This document shows, in pieces, positions 45,181 to 56,895 of a DNA stretch of 64,000 nt. The DNA comes from Eumeta japonica (taxonomy: Eukaryota; Arthropoda; Insecta; Lepidoptera; Psychidae). The position numbers and the translations under genes are program-made. The stretch spans positions 124,001 to 188,000 of the forward strand of contig BGZK01000188.1 of assembly GCA_005406025.1 (NCBI GenBank). Direction: 5' to 3'. Below the pieces are notes generated by a model. That model ran no database searches, was not told the DNA's origin, and saw nothing but the letters and a program-made list of their open reading frames with translations. Each line of letters starts with the position of its first letter. Position 1 is the first letter of the stretch.

Positions 45181-47247
45181 TATTAAGTATATATGAAGTA
45201 ACGTTAAGTGTTCGTACGTTGGCGCAAGTTGAGGTTAAATAAATGCGCATTTCGTTAGTGCCTAGAAACCAAAAGTGACTAGAAATCAAAAGGTTGCTTT
45301 GTCAATAGTGGGCTTCGTCAAAGATATTAGATCTATTTTTTTTTTAGCAAATCCTCTTATTAAACATAAGATGTCCGCCCGTCAGCCTGTCATAGGATTC
45401 TGTCACAAACTTGAAGAGTCAGTTAACTGACGTATTCATACATTTTAGGTATGTTATCCTAAAAATTGCCTAAAATATCAAACAAATATTATATATTAAT
45501 ATATAAATCTGTAGTGTACAAAATTAATGACTATACCTACATCCGAGTATGATAACAGTTTGTATATGCATAAAAAGATTTACTTAAAAAACAGGCGTAT
45601 AAGTAACGAGTTTTTGATTTAAACCTGAAAACAGAATAGACCTTCAATTCGAATATATATGCGCGGGCGATGTCGTGGCTGTCATCACTAGCACCAGAAC
45701 AAGGGTTGGAATTTGGATGGGAAGGATAATAAAATATTGGGATTGGGAAATCAGGATTGGAACCAAAAGTCCAACACGAATTTAAATCGACAACATGACC
45801 AGGATCGGCATCAGAGTATATAAAATGACGGAATAATTCTTTATTGATATCGGCAAAGCCACATCAAATGCTAGGCATAATATTAAGACGTGTCTCAACT
45901 TAATCCATTATATGACACCTGCAAGCGACGCACAGGAATACAAATTATCACAATTTCAGATGTTCCGAAGATAACGCAAACTTTTGTACAACTTTGTAAC
46001 AGTTTATACATTAAACTTATAAGTAAGTAACGAAATAAACTCATTTGCATTTTTTTCAAAAAGTCACTTATTATAAGGAAACATAGCATTTTTTTTACTA
46101 CGCATAAGTACGTACTACAATCTTCGAGAAAGATTCAGAGTGTGAATAAATATGAGTTTATCAAATAAAATATCACCCATAACAAAAACTAGCTTTCACC
46201 CACGGTTTCGCTCGCAAACATTGAGATTCCTATTTTCATTTCATTAAATTCTAAATCTGATGCTGGTCCCATTATCTACTAATCTCAATATACCTCTTGT
46301 CATTAAAGCCACTTTCTCTTTTTTCGCGCTCGCTCACCCTAGCATTATCCTATTCACTTCACATTCACATTTCTTATCCACCACTTTTCTCCCTCTCTCA
46401 CCTTATGTTCCAGCATAAAAAATTTTTGTAAAATCGGTACAGGCATGGTCGAGTTATAAGAAGAAAGAAGAAGAAAAAAGTAGTCCATATTCTCTCTCAA
46501 AGATGAAGCTTTCTGCATACAAAATATTATCGTAATCAGTACAGCAATTAATTATGAAAACGTAACAGACAGACGATAGCTATTTTGCGTTTTTAATATT
46601 AGTATAGGAATACAGTATAATTAATATGGATACGAAAATAATATCTAATATAATCATATGTAACCAGGTTTAGTAGGAGGTGGTAAGTCTTTTGGCGATA
46701 ACACCATAATAATTATTGGTTCGATGCATTAATATTCATATATGTGTATATTGTTAAAACATACTCATTGTTGTTTATTAGACATATTTTCGCCAAGAAT
46801 CGACGTCGTTACGGAGAAAATAGGTAAAGCGTTTGGACAATAACATCGCAATAATACGATAATATCTTAATTATTTTGGTAGACGGTAGGTCACCGATCA
46901 AGTCAAGATCAAAGATGTTTATATCTAGCTGTGAATCAAATTTTGTTAATTTGAACCGTATTGTGTTTCGGTTTAACGATTCAAATTGATGTACTCTCTA
47001 AAACACGAACGTGTTTTCGCACAAAGTCGATAAATCAGGGACTTCGAAGACTAATATATTAAATTTAGTGCCTTACATGTTTATTGAGCTTAAAGAAAAC
47101 ACTTTGACTTTATTTATTTTCGATGTACTCAAAGGCATTGCATTAGTGTAGGTCGTTTGAAAAACGTATAATGACCTTATTCGTTTAAATGCCTAATATG
47201 TACTTATAATATTAGAGAATAAATGATTTAGAGTATAACTGAAAAAA
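45181..47247. other. Repeat fragments and AT-rich DNA
   Basis: Contains 'cctcttattaaacataagatgtccgcccgtcagcc', a dispersed fragment also seen inverted near 37800, and the Helitron-like element. No gene seen. Confidence 0.5.
46189..46609 (-). mobile_element. Helitron-like nonautonomous element (Lep1-like)
   Basis: On the - strand it runs from TCCTATACTAATATTAAAAA (46609) to GTGGGTGAAAGCTAG (46189), followed by T. A 5' TC and 3' CTAG, with no target duplication, are Helitron traits. The TCCTACTAATATTAT start is typical of lepidopteran nonautonomous Helitrons. It has a run of CTC/TCT and no Rep/helicase. Confidence 0.6.
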
Positions 47248-47990
47248 ATCGCGAGTTTAAATCACGTGGAGAGGGTTCCGTATGCTGAATATTTTTTTTT
47301 TAATCTAAACCATAGTTGTTGTGGTATCTAAAAGAGTATGTATGGCGACGAATTGCGCAGAGAAATTGCTGAATATATTGCCTGTTATTGAATTCTGTCT
47401 TGTATGTTCCTGAACACGTGGACTAAACCGAGTGATAGAAGGTGTTCTGACATTCTATATTTTGACGTCCTCAAATTTAATGCTGCATCATTTCGATGTA
47501 TGCGTAGTCCAAATGCAAAGTCCACTATAAACTGACATCGATTAAATATGTAAGTTCATAATTAGCGAGTGTCAGTTTATTCTGGACATGAAACGAGCTG
47601 AAACTTAGCGAATCATAGACTTATTATAGATTTTTCTGTAATATATAAGTAAAGAACAATTTTCTGTATTTTTTTTTCAAAATTTTAGGCGCATTAATTT
47701 CGAAGATAAGGGGGGATGGTTAATTTCCATCTATTTTTTTAAATAACTTCATAAAATATTTATTCATGAAAATAATATATATATATATATATCTCTCTCT
47801 CATAACAATAAGAGCTTTCATTTGATATGCCACATGGTACAGTTTGCAAAACTTTTTTTTATATTTCTGATTCACCCCCAAAAGTGGCCTTCATATTTAA
47901 AATTAAATTACTTTGTTACACGTTCGTGTTTGGTTTGCAGACATACGTATACGCATACTAAATGTCAACTTAATCGATTCAATAGATTAA
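47248..47990 (+). repeat. Dispersed 0.8-kb repeat, copy 2
   Basis: Same landmark order as 32430-33260, cut off at about 47990 where the ACACGTGTGGCACTCG repeat begins. An AT/CT microsatellite sits at 47779-47802. Noncoding. Confidence 0.55.
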
Positions 47991-47992
47991 AA

Positions 47993-48236
47993 AAAACACG
48001 TGTGGCACTCGGGGACTGTCGCGGTAAAGCTATTGCATAGTATTTTTTATCAACTTATGCAATTATGATTATTTATTTATGCAGTGTTTTTTTTCTTGGA
48101 TATTAATTCAAGTTTTTCATCACTTTCTTCATTAATAAATGCACTTTGTTTATTCATATTTAAAACATTTTATACACAAATTTTACGCGTATTCACCAGC
48201 AACTGCTATTCACTGTTGTACATAGGTACCTACACC
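47993..48236 (+). repeat. ACACGTGTGGCACTCG repeat, left part of copy B
   Basis: It begins AAAACACGTGTGGCACTCGG and carries AAAGCTATTGCATAG. It matches 21557-21680 over about 110 bp and then diverges. The matching right part lies beyond the transposon at 51410-51510, so the 48237-51184 element interrupts this repeat. Confidence 0.65.
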
Positions 48237-51184
48237 AGTTAGGGTGGCTCTTATTTGGGCAAAAAAAAATTTTTTTCGATTTTTTTATGGGGCACCTTGC
48301 CATTTGATTCCATATCATGAGAAACTATTACAGTATTTTTTTATTTTTTTTAAAGTGATGTTTAGGGGGTGCTACCAGCTCTCAAACTTTTTAATACAAA
48401 AAAAAACAATATATTTCAAATTCAAAAACTGAAGTTTTTATTTAGTCAAATAATCAACTTATAGCAAACAATTTGTATAATTACACATAAAATATGAAAT
48501 TAGAAGTATTTTCAACAAATAAAAATGTTATTACACAAAATATTATTTCAATAGAGTGGATTTTTTTGCATCTGGGTATTTTTTTCTAAATTCCTTTACA
48601 ACTAAAAGCAAGTATTGCTTTTGCTCTTCATTTGTCGTTATCAGTTTATTATATTCCTCCATTAGGGCCACTCCTCGTTCGGCAATATCATTTACTACGC
48701 GCATAGATTGCACAATTTGCTTTCCACGTTGATATCCCTCGTCGTCTTGCCATGTTTCCACGTTTTTATCTAAAAACTCTGAGGATATGCCAAGTATTTG
48801 AAAGAATCGCATTGAATTACTGGACACAAAATCTTCTATATTTTTTTTCGAGTATGTGCTTGACATCGACGTTTATTCGTTTTGCACAAAACTCGAGGCC
48901 TTCGTTGTTTAAAGCTTTAATCATTTTGCGTTTGTCGTCTAGAGAAAGAGCATCGTCAAAAAAAGCTAAACATACCAATTCTTCCGACAAGTACCACAGA
49001 TGACCCAAAATTTTGTGTATTGCGTTTTGTGACATGGCTTTATTTATATTTTGGAAAGAAACGAGATCTTTTAGTAACTGCAGATCGTTTCTTGGCGCTG
49101 CACAGGCGGAAGGTGCTTGATACCAATATTTCACATAAATTGAGACAGTGAACACGCAAATCTCCTTAATAGCTGTTTCTTCTCTTTTGGATAATTTGAA
49201 CTGATGGCGAAATAAAAAGATCTTGAGACAATATATTGCTTTTGCCATCCATCTGGCACGGTGAAGACCAGCTGGCATTCTGAATGATACTCCTTTCTCA
49301 GGAATCCCACCAAGGTAAATAATTGTAAGGTTCAAAAGCTCTTTGTAGTCATCTCGAGGTTGGTATCTATTCAGCTGATCTTGAGCGAAAGAGATTATGT
49401 ATGCAGCAATATTTTCAACTGCTTGTACAGATGAAGCATCGGAAGATACTGCCTTGTAGTCAGCTTGGTCAATGTCGCTCCAGCTCTTTTTAAATCTCTT
49501 AAAAAATTTGAATATCAGGTCCACTTGATGGACTAAGGGATTTACTCACGATGGCTTCTAACATTATCTCCATTACATGGTGCCGGCAAGCAAGCCAAAG
49601 CATATCCTTTTCCATTTTTTGTTCCAAAAGGATACAAGCTCCATTTTTAAACCCGTGTTGACCGCGGGCGTATCGAAGCACATACATTTTATTTGCTCAC
49701 ACAAGTTCCACGATTCTATTGTTTCATACACAGCTCTTGCACATGCTTCTCCAGTTCCTCGGTTGAGCTTAGGAACCGATAACAGCTGATCGACACCGTT
49801 ACCTGACACTAAAATTGGAAGACGATCTACAGTTTCGTGCCCAGTTATATCCTCGATTAGTTTACCGTCCCAATGAACGGTTAAAGGAGTTTCTGATTTG
49901 AATTCCTTCTTTAACGATTCCGCGATCTTTGCCGACTCTTCAAACGATGCCGTCGAACAGAAGATCTGTTGATATTGAAAGCCGCAGGGTCGGATCCAGC
50001 ACTTTTAAAGTTGACGTCAAGACAATCGCAGCTTTTCTATTACTTAACTTTGCAACATCAAGGCTTGCTGCTAAGTGGTCATTTATTAAAACCCTTCTAC
50101 CTCGTTTGCGCGGTGGTTGATTAGAAGGTCCGGGAATCATTTGAGGTTCACGGGTTGGAGAAGGTTGACTTGTAGCAGGTGTTGTATTTTCACTACTACT
50201 TGAAGAAGAAAGCACACACTTTTCTGTTAACGCTAAGATAGCTTTTTCCCGCTCTTTGCGTTTTGAAGCATTGCTTTTGTTTTCGATTTTCGCTTCTATT
50301 TTAAACTTGCTTTATCCACAGCGCCGATTTGTCCTTTGCGGTCTTTCTGACGTTGCGCAATCAAAACTGTTTGTCTTCCTCTATAGTTATCATGTCCAAA
50401 GCTCGAGCGTGGGCAATATCAAACAAATGTAGTAATTTATTTTTCCATACTTGCTTCTTGTTTTTCAGTGTTTCGGAACGTTTCTTTTTGTTTTCTTTAT
50501 TCTTCTTGAGATTTTCCCACTGCTTATAGTAGTTTTCTATTTTCGCTATAACATGTTTTTTTATTCTTGTAGGAATTCCGGCTTTAGTCTACAAAGCTAA
50601 AACGTTACAGGAAGTAGAATTCGCAGAATCTCGTACACTTTTTTTTCTCTTCATTTTTATAGTAAAAAAATACACGTAATACTTCAATAATTGTTGGCAA
50701 CTTCGACTGAACCAACTGCGGTGATGGTTGGCTTATAAGCCATATGTCTGTCTTATATTCCGTGTTGATAAATTAGTGCCGGCACTTGTAGACGCCATTA
50801 TAATAACACGATTGGCCAGAGAACAAAAATGCGTGCAGTCGCTGTGAGTGATTAAAGCGTACTGAGTTGTCGCTGTTGTCAGGCACAATCTGCTTGAAAG
50901 TGAGAGGGTTAAGGGGGGTACAGGAGCGTAGGAAACGTTTACGAGTCTCGGGCATGTTTACTTACATTCGAACCATTAAAATATAATAAAATATTAATCT
51001 TCTTATACTCCTAAATCAAATACTATAATTGTATTTTTTCTTAATCTTCAACAAGTGGTAGCACCCCCTAATTATTGTTTAAAAAAAAAATAAAAAAAAA
51101 CTAGACTATTATTTTAGGTTATTAATCAATATGAAAGAGTGCCGCGTGAACTTTTCGAAGGTAAAGAAATAAGAGCCACCCTAG
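48237..51184 (-). mobile_element. 2.9-kb DNA transposon with TAGGGTGGCTCTTATTT ends (family uncertain, IS3EU/hAT-like)
   Basis: The left end TAGGGTGGCTCTTATTT (48240-48256) is repeated as a perfect inverse at 51167-51183. TACACC at 48231-48236 and at 51185-51190 may be a 6-bp target duplication. If so, the element starts a few bases outside the TIR on the left. It carries one transposase gene on the - strand and sits inside an older dispersed repeat (47993-51510). A 6-bp duplication would suit the IS3EU group as I recall it, but I cannot confirm the family without a search. Confidence 0.8.
48543..50654 (-). pseudogene. DDE-type transposase of the 48-51 kb element, frameshifted
   Basis: Reads from MKRKKSVRDS (50654) to DAKKSTLLK (48543). 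Blocks in order: basic helix KKKRSETLKNKKQVW; LLHLFDIAHARALDM and IEEDK (about 50440); a serine-rich linker with a Pro/Arg patch PRKRGRR (about 50105); VHWDGKLIED with a candidate catalytic Asp (about 49880); IKCMCFDTPAVNTG with a second candidate Asp (about 49680); ACRHHVMEIMLEAIVS (about 49580); a long helical domain; and a C-terminal tail. Similar proteins are widespread in insects, cnidarians and molluscs and are annotated as uncharacterised. The D...FDTxAxNTG...CRHH pattern recalls RNase-H-fold transposases such as hAT. One in-frame TAG near 50590 and at least six 1-nt frame breaks (about 50365, 50315, 49935, 49645, 49503 and 48841) lie mostly in A/T runs. Confidence 0.7.
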
Positions 51185-51600
51185 TACACCTATGCATACA
51201 TATATACCTACATGTATACTTACGGGACACATGCGCTGAGTGTGGCATTATAAAGATATGATAGATACCTATACACCTATATACTTTCTCTCAAACAACT
51301 GCTTACGTATTCGTCCGATTTCGGAGCAGCTCGTCTCGATCCGCGCGAGCTTCGTATAGTCGTACCATATACATACACGTTAAGCGAACGCTCGGGCGAG
51401 CTACATGGTAGGCGGAGTGGGAGGTGTTAGGTTTTATTTTCGTTACGGAATTGTTTGATTCGATCGCCGAGCTCAAAGCCCTCGATAAAAGCTATGCAAT
51501 AGCTTAAAAAATTGGCTCTAACAGACGGACAGACAGACAGACATACGGGTAATCCAATAAGGGTTCCGTTTTTCCACTTGGAGGTTGGAACCCTAAAAAT
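51185..51600 (+). repeat. ACACGTGTGGCACTCG repeat, right part of copy B, with 'ggaaccctaaaa' tail
   Basis: Shares GGAGTGGGAGGTGTTAGG, TTTTCGTTACGGAATT and CTATGCAATAGCTT with 21884-21990. The last motif is the inverse of AAGCTATTGCATAG in the left part. It is followed by GACGGACAGACAGACAGAC and GGGTTCCGTTTTTCCACTTG, a dispersed tail common in Lepidoptera. Confidence 0.6.
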
Positions 51601-51712
51601 AAAAAGCTTAATGATGTTACATGATAGTGATTGCATCAGATTTGACTATCTGTTATAGCTGTAATCGTTTCAGCATCTGATTAACTGTTGCATCTATTTA
51701 TGCCAGACTCCA

Positions 51713-52119
51713 GTTTTTTTATTGACGTGATAACGTCTTATAAATCGATGAACTTCGGTTGTACTCACGAAAAAGCATGACTCATTGTCGCGTTCCGCCT
51801 GAGCCGAGCGTGCGAGTGAGAGCGCGGAAGAATAGAGGGGCAATATCGGCTTAAGCGTTCGGCTTGTAACGCATCTATTTCTTTATTGTATAAATTAAGT
51901 AGGAAAATATTTGAATTAACGAGTGCAAATAAATGTTAATTTATCAAAAACATTGTCATTTTCAATTAACTCCTTTGTATTATACAAAATAACGATAATT
52001 CAGTGATAATAATTCAAATCAATTCATAAGAGAATGTAATTTTTCATCACTGTTTTCTTATGACATTATCACGCAAAATTATCGTCCGTAAACCGACTTT
52101 ACAGAAAACCAATTTTTTT
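51713..52119 (+). repeat. GACGTGACAACGTCT repeat, copy 3 (diverged)
   Basis: Starts TTATTGACGTGATAACGTCTT and ends GACTTTACAGAAAACCAATT. It keeps the terminal motifs, but the interior is very different from copies 1 and 2. Confidence 0.6.
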
Positions 52120-53164
52120 ACAATAATATCTATAAAAATTACACAATTCACATAGCATTTTAATAAGAAACGATATATCAGTAAGAAACGGGGAAATAGA
52201 GCTTGTTGATCCTATTTTATTCTTAGGAAACATTTTATAAAATAAAGTTCAGGGAGTTCCTCACATTGGCGAGTTGGCGAAAAGGCTTCGCTCTGCTGCA
52301 GATGCAAATAAAAAGATAAGAAATGTGTCTGATATCAAAACCATCAGAGTGGCTTTGTTTTTGTAATTTTTTTTAGATAATTATTATTATTTGGAATACT
52401 GTGAACGATTTTCGACTTGCTGATGACTATAGAATCTATAATAAAATAGAGTATAAATACCGTGACGGAACAGCAATTGAAAAATTATACAAGATGATGC
52501 GTCCAGCAGTAGGTGATTACGTGGGGCAGTCTGGTCTACGTATTTATATTTTTTGCCTTGCCACGATCGACTGGACTAACAGTCGCGATCGACCGGTCGA
52601 TCGAGATCGATCTGTTGGCCACACCTGCTATAGATGGTCAGTGCATCGTCTTCGCGAGCCGTGGCGGTTGAGGTAGTGGTTTCATATTTAAAGTTTTAAT
52701 GAATTCATCAAGGACGCAAAAAATTCTCTAGTCCTTTTTAAATATTCACTATTTGTGTTTTTACATCACAGAATAACATACATCTTTTTTATAAGGAAAG
52801 TCAACAAAAGTGATTTACACAAGAATGAGGGTATACATGGTCGTACAATGTGTGTGTCCGGCTCTAAGGGGATTAAGCTTTTGTGTTGGGAAGGAAAAAT
52901 TAAATAGGATTTTTATTCCATTCAATAAATTGTACACTGTTATTGAAGGTTAAAACTAGTGATTCGGATATACAAGTAAATTATAGTTTTGTAAACGTAT
53001 GGGGTGCGTACAACAATTTTTATTTAACAAATTCTTCTGAACCATAAAACCTTACAAAGGTAAAGAGTTATGTTAAATGTAAGGATATGTATATTAACTG
53101 GCATGTTTCTACATATACACACGCATGTACATGTGTGTGAATTTTTTTAATGAAAATTTAAACA
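52120..53164. other. No gene recognised
   Basis: A short GATCGA-rich stretch at 52562-52615 (repeated CGATCGACCGGTCGATCGAG type) is notable; otherwise AT-rich. Confidence 0.5.
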
Positions 53165-53400
53165 TTTCTTTTTATTGATAGCATATTAAGGGGCAAACGA
53201 GAATGTGTATCACCAGAGAGCAAGTGATCACCGCCGCCCGCAGATACTTCCAATCCCACGGGATCTCTAGTGCGTAGCCGGCTTTTTTTGGAAAGAATGG
53301 AGAAGAAATAGGTCACCGCAACTTTTCCGAGGGATATAGTAAATCTGGGCCGTTGTTGTGCTGCAATTAATTTGAGGGCCCATCCATAAATTACGTCACA
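53165..53400 (+). repeat. AAGGGGCAAACGAG lepidopteran repeat, second copy
   Basis: TTAAGGGGCAAACGAGAATG, GTGATCACCGCCGCCCGCAG and GTGCGTAGCCGGCTTTTTTT match the common form of this dispersed family. It is followed by a 'aaattacgtcacacgtgggggtggggg' fragment typical of other insect repeats. Confidence 0.55.
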
Positions 53401-53759
53401 CGTGGGGGTGGGGGCTGTCAAAAATAATAAAATAAAAACTTTATAATTTATGTCACGTAATTTGGTCACACAGTGTGGTCTATTTCATTAATCGCTGATT
53501 CACAATCTTAAATCTCTGAAAGTTCTTCACCGGTTGAAGTTTTTTTATAACTAATAGTGTTAAAATAAAAATAGTAGTAGTTATTGTCGTAGTGGTGGTT
53601 CGACAGTTCGGCCAACATCAGCGCCATCTATCGCCGCCGATAGCCATGTCGTTCTTATGATTGCTCTCATACGAAAATCCTACCGCCCTAGATTCGATAC
53701 AAACTTCGTAAGTACAAATGATCGCGTACATAAACAACGATACATAAACAAAATCCGCC

Positions 53760-54000
53760 TCATTTTAATATGCAAATCAATTTTACGGCGCCGAAATTGA
53801 TTCGGGACGAGGCGAGGCGGCCCCGTGCCCCGCGGCGGCGCCGGGCGCCCTCTGCAGGCGTAATTTGAAATTACGCCCTAATACCGCGTCGCGGAACGTT
53901 CCAGAATCCATCTGGATCATTATATTCTTATATTCAGTGCGCCGATACGTGTGCACGCGCTCTGGATTAGGTGTCGGCAACTGAAATTGATTGTCCAACA
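53760..54000. promoter_or_regulatory. GC-rich block with palindrome and heat-shock-type element
   Basis: A short GC-rich block (GGCGCCG, CCGCGGCGGCGCCGGGCGCC) carries a perfect palindrome at 53857-53877 (arms GGCGTAATTT and AAATTACGCC around one G). At 53894-53906 it has GAAcgTTCcaGAA, a perfect three-unit heat shock element by the nGAAnnTTCnnGAAn rule. It lies about 1.5 kb upstream of the SGSM exon at 55380. No adjacent coding sequence was recognised, so a regulatory role is inferred. Confidence 0.3.
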
Positions 54001-55379
54001 AAAATCGCGATGAGAATAATATAGGTGTAAGCGATCAGGTATAATCTAAGGTTTTAACGTGTATTCATATTACATTATATATGACACAGTTATTCCGATT
54101 TAAAATTATACCATTTTCGTGGCATATAGGATATATGTTATCTATAAGATACAGCATACGTCTATTTCGTTGCCTATTTAATTTATTTTTTTATATAAGA
54201 TTTGTTTCAAAAAGATTTTCGCCCATGGTCTGAACAAGTATTGCCTACCCTTATTATTACGTTATAAGGTCTTGAAGAAAGTAATCGAGTGTATGTCTGC
54301 ATTTCAACGTCAGTTCATAAGTATTATACAATTCATAAAATTAGATTCTTTATAAACATATTTTACATAGAAGACTTAACACACGCAAAAGTATCACGCA
54401 GTTCCCTATTTTCAAAAGTAAGATTCCAATATACGCATAAGAAAGCAAATTTCTGTAGGTTGTTTTTCTTTTACTTTTGATACATAAGCAAAAATTTTTG
54501 AAATAAAGATTATTTTACTAGGGGGATAATTACAAATAGTATAATCAATTTTATTATTATTGTCATAACAATTATTATTTGTTATGACAATAATTGTCTA
54601 TGCAATCAGGGGATTATTGCGGTCGAAATAAGGATGTATGTTTAACATTCAACATAATGTAGCAAATCTCGTTGCGGGTAAATGCGAACGCGACGTTCCT
54701 TATTCAATACGAAAATTTTCACTACGCACATAAAGAAGTTTCACTTCGATAGATTCTTTATAATCATCATTTTTAATAACAAATAACATTAATAAGGCAC
54801 GCGTGCTGTGCAAATTGTACATATACAGCGGTGTGCTTCAAAGTCTCATTTACAATAATTAGCTGTTAACTGTTAAAGTTAAAAGATAAACACGTCAATA
54901 CATGTTGTTTCAACTTCACAGTTGACAGTTAACTTTAGAATCGATGTTGGAGGTGTTTGAGGCCATCTCCAAATGCTAAGCTAACTTTCAAATCCGCCAT
55001 TTTGGCATTTGTAACATTGATGGTATATACATAGTTGTTTATTTTAGTTCTAATTTGATTATTTTCTTAATATTTTATGGCAAATGGTAGTAATTGAAGT
55101 TTTTTTTCGTAATCCATTTTGGAACCTTCCCTATATCTATACAATTAAGAATCATATATTAGGCGCTTATCGTAACTGACAGCAACCTGTCCGTTGACAT
55201 TTAACTTTAAAGAAGTGATTTTTGAAGCGATAGAATTTGACAGTTTTACTAAATGTTAAAGTAAATATTATGTTTAATAGTTAAAATTTATAGTTCAATG
55301 CTACTGATTTTAAACACTCCGTCGATAGTTTACCATAATACATTGTGAGCATTACAGTAACCGTGACACATCGTTCCAG
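54001..55379. other. AT-rich DNA upstream of the SGSM exon
   Basis: Repeated GTTAACTGT and ACAGTTAAC motifs at 54858-54935, echoed at 55175-55265, resemble a dispersed TIR family. No coding sequence. Confidence 0.45.
54556..54594. repeat. 15-bp perfect inverted repeat
   Basis: ATTATTGTCATAACA (54556-54570) and its exact inverse (54580-54594) around a 9-nt AT loop. No repeat family recognised. Confidence 0.75.
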
Positions 55380-55480
55380 AAAACATCGAATCGGAGGCGA
55401 TGCCTTCGGAGGCCGGCGCCGACCAGAAGGAGCGGCTCATCGCCGCCGTCAAGAAGGAGGTCAAGCAATTAATGGAAGAG
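55380..55480 (+). CDS. SGSM1/2-like RUN-TBC protein, exon with MPSEAGAD start (N-terminal RUN region)
   Basis: From ATG at 55400 the exon encodes 27 residues ending VKKEVKQLMEE, then a GTACGA donor at 55481. The next exon continues in phase 0. VKKEVKQ(I/L)MEEAVT is the signature start of the RUN domain in SGSM1/SGSM2 (small G protein signaling modulators). From family knowledge, these cytoplasmic proteins pair a RUN domain (Rap/Rab binding) with a TBC RabGAP domain. The exon is GC-rich in AT-rich surroundings, as expected for constrained coding DNA. An AG at 55378-55379 could be an acceptor. The 20 nt between it and the ATG are open and would continue a phase-1 upstream exon as ENIESEA. Alternatively those bases are 5'UTR and 55400 is the start. 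The TBC domain lies outside the window, so the assignment rests on the N-terminus only. Confidence 0.8.
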
Positions 55481-56895
55481 GTACGACTTGTATACAGCGT
55501 GTTTGTCTTTCATTAGCGGATCTCGGGGCGGTTTTGTACGTCTGCCCGGTTTTGCGTTCGAAATTAACATTCTAAATATAATAAACACGTATATATGTAG
55601 TATGTGGCGTATCCGGACTCAGAAATTGATTAGAATTGCATGAATAAAAATATATCACTAAACATATATAAATATAGAATTATATAAACGTAAATTTACG
55701 TAAACTAAAATAAAATAAAAATTGTGTTGACTTATCGAGACGTGTCGCGACGGTATGCATTAGAAACGGGTCGGTCAATCGTTTATCATAAAATTATAGT
55801 TCTACGTACCTTTGTTGGCCAACGCCCGAAGCGGTTAGTACATATACATCGAAATAGAAAAGCATAGAAGTCTACAAAATGACCAAACGAAATTGGCTTC
55901 GTAGTAGGGGTGGCATACGATATTGGCTTCGCCACCGCGCATATGTTTACCACATGTCCTTATTCCTTCTCTTGCTGTCGTCAATGAGTGTTCTCATTCT
56001 TTCTCTTTCTTCCTCTTCGATTAAGATATAACATTGTCATTCAAAATTACACCTAAAAAAGATACTAATAATAAGGTCCTTTGTAAGAGATTTATTTGGT
56101 TTAAAAATATCTCGTATATTCTCATTTACCTTTGTGTGAGTTGTGTGACACGAATAAACGTAATTTTTTAGCTTTAAGTTAGCGAGGGAGTCGGGTATCC
56201 TGCTAATTCCAGGTGATGCTGCAGCATCAATTGAAAGTCACTATCTTCTTCTAATATCATTTGCAGTATTAAAGTACTACATTTCAACTCAACCAAACCT
56301 ATGAAAGATAGAACCTTTTTGCGAGTTACGATGCCACAGACAGACACACATATACACATGTTAAACGTACAACACCATCCTGTTTGACGTGGGGGGTTAA
56401 AAAAGTATATACATTAACCTTTCAATATGAAATTTCTTCTATATAATGAGCTATGTTCAAAACAAAAACAAAAAACGTATATTTTTCCCATTCGTAAAAA
56501 CTTTACGCAATTGTTTCGTATGAGCGAAATACATCACAGGATTCAATTCCACGTTATTTAATAAGCCCAGTTCACACGAGAGCTGTTACCGGTTAGGAAT
56601 TTTTTATAACCTTTGAGGCAGTCGACGCGTGTCGGAGGCCAATCGTGTTCCCTTTGAGGCACCTAACAAGAATGCCTCTGGAGCGTATGATATGAAATGT
56701 GCGAGCAGGTACTTCGCATTGTGTGAAAAAACTGTTTTACGACTTGTAATACATATACACATAATATTGCACATTCATTTGGCAATATCTTTTTTTTTTA
56801 AGATTGAGAAGCGCCTACGAATTCGTTCACGTGGACACAGAATGTATTGCATCAATTCTTATCCCAACCCCGATTCTGTCCCTAATGCGTTTCCT

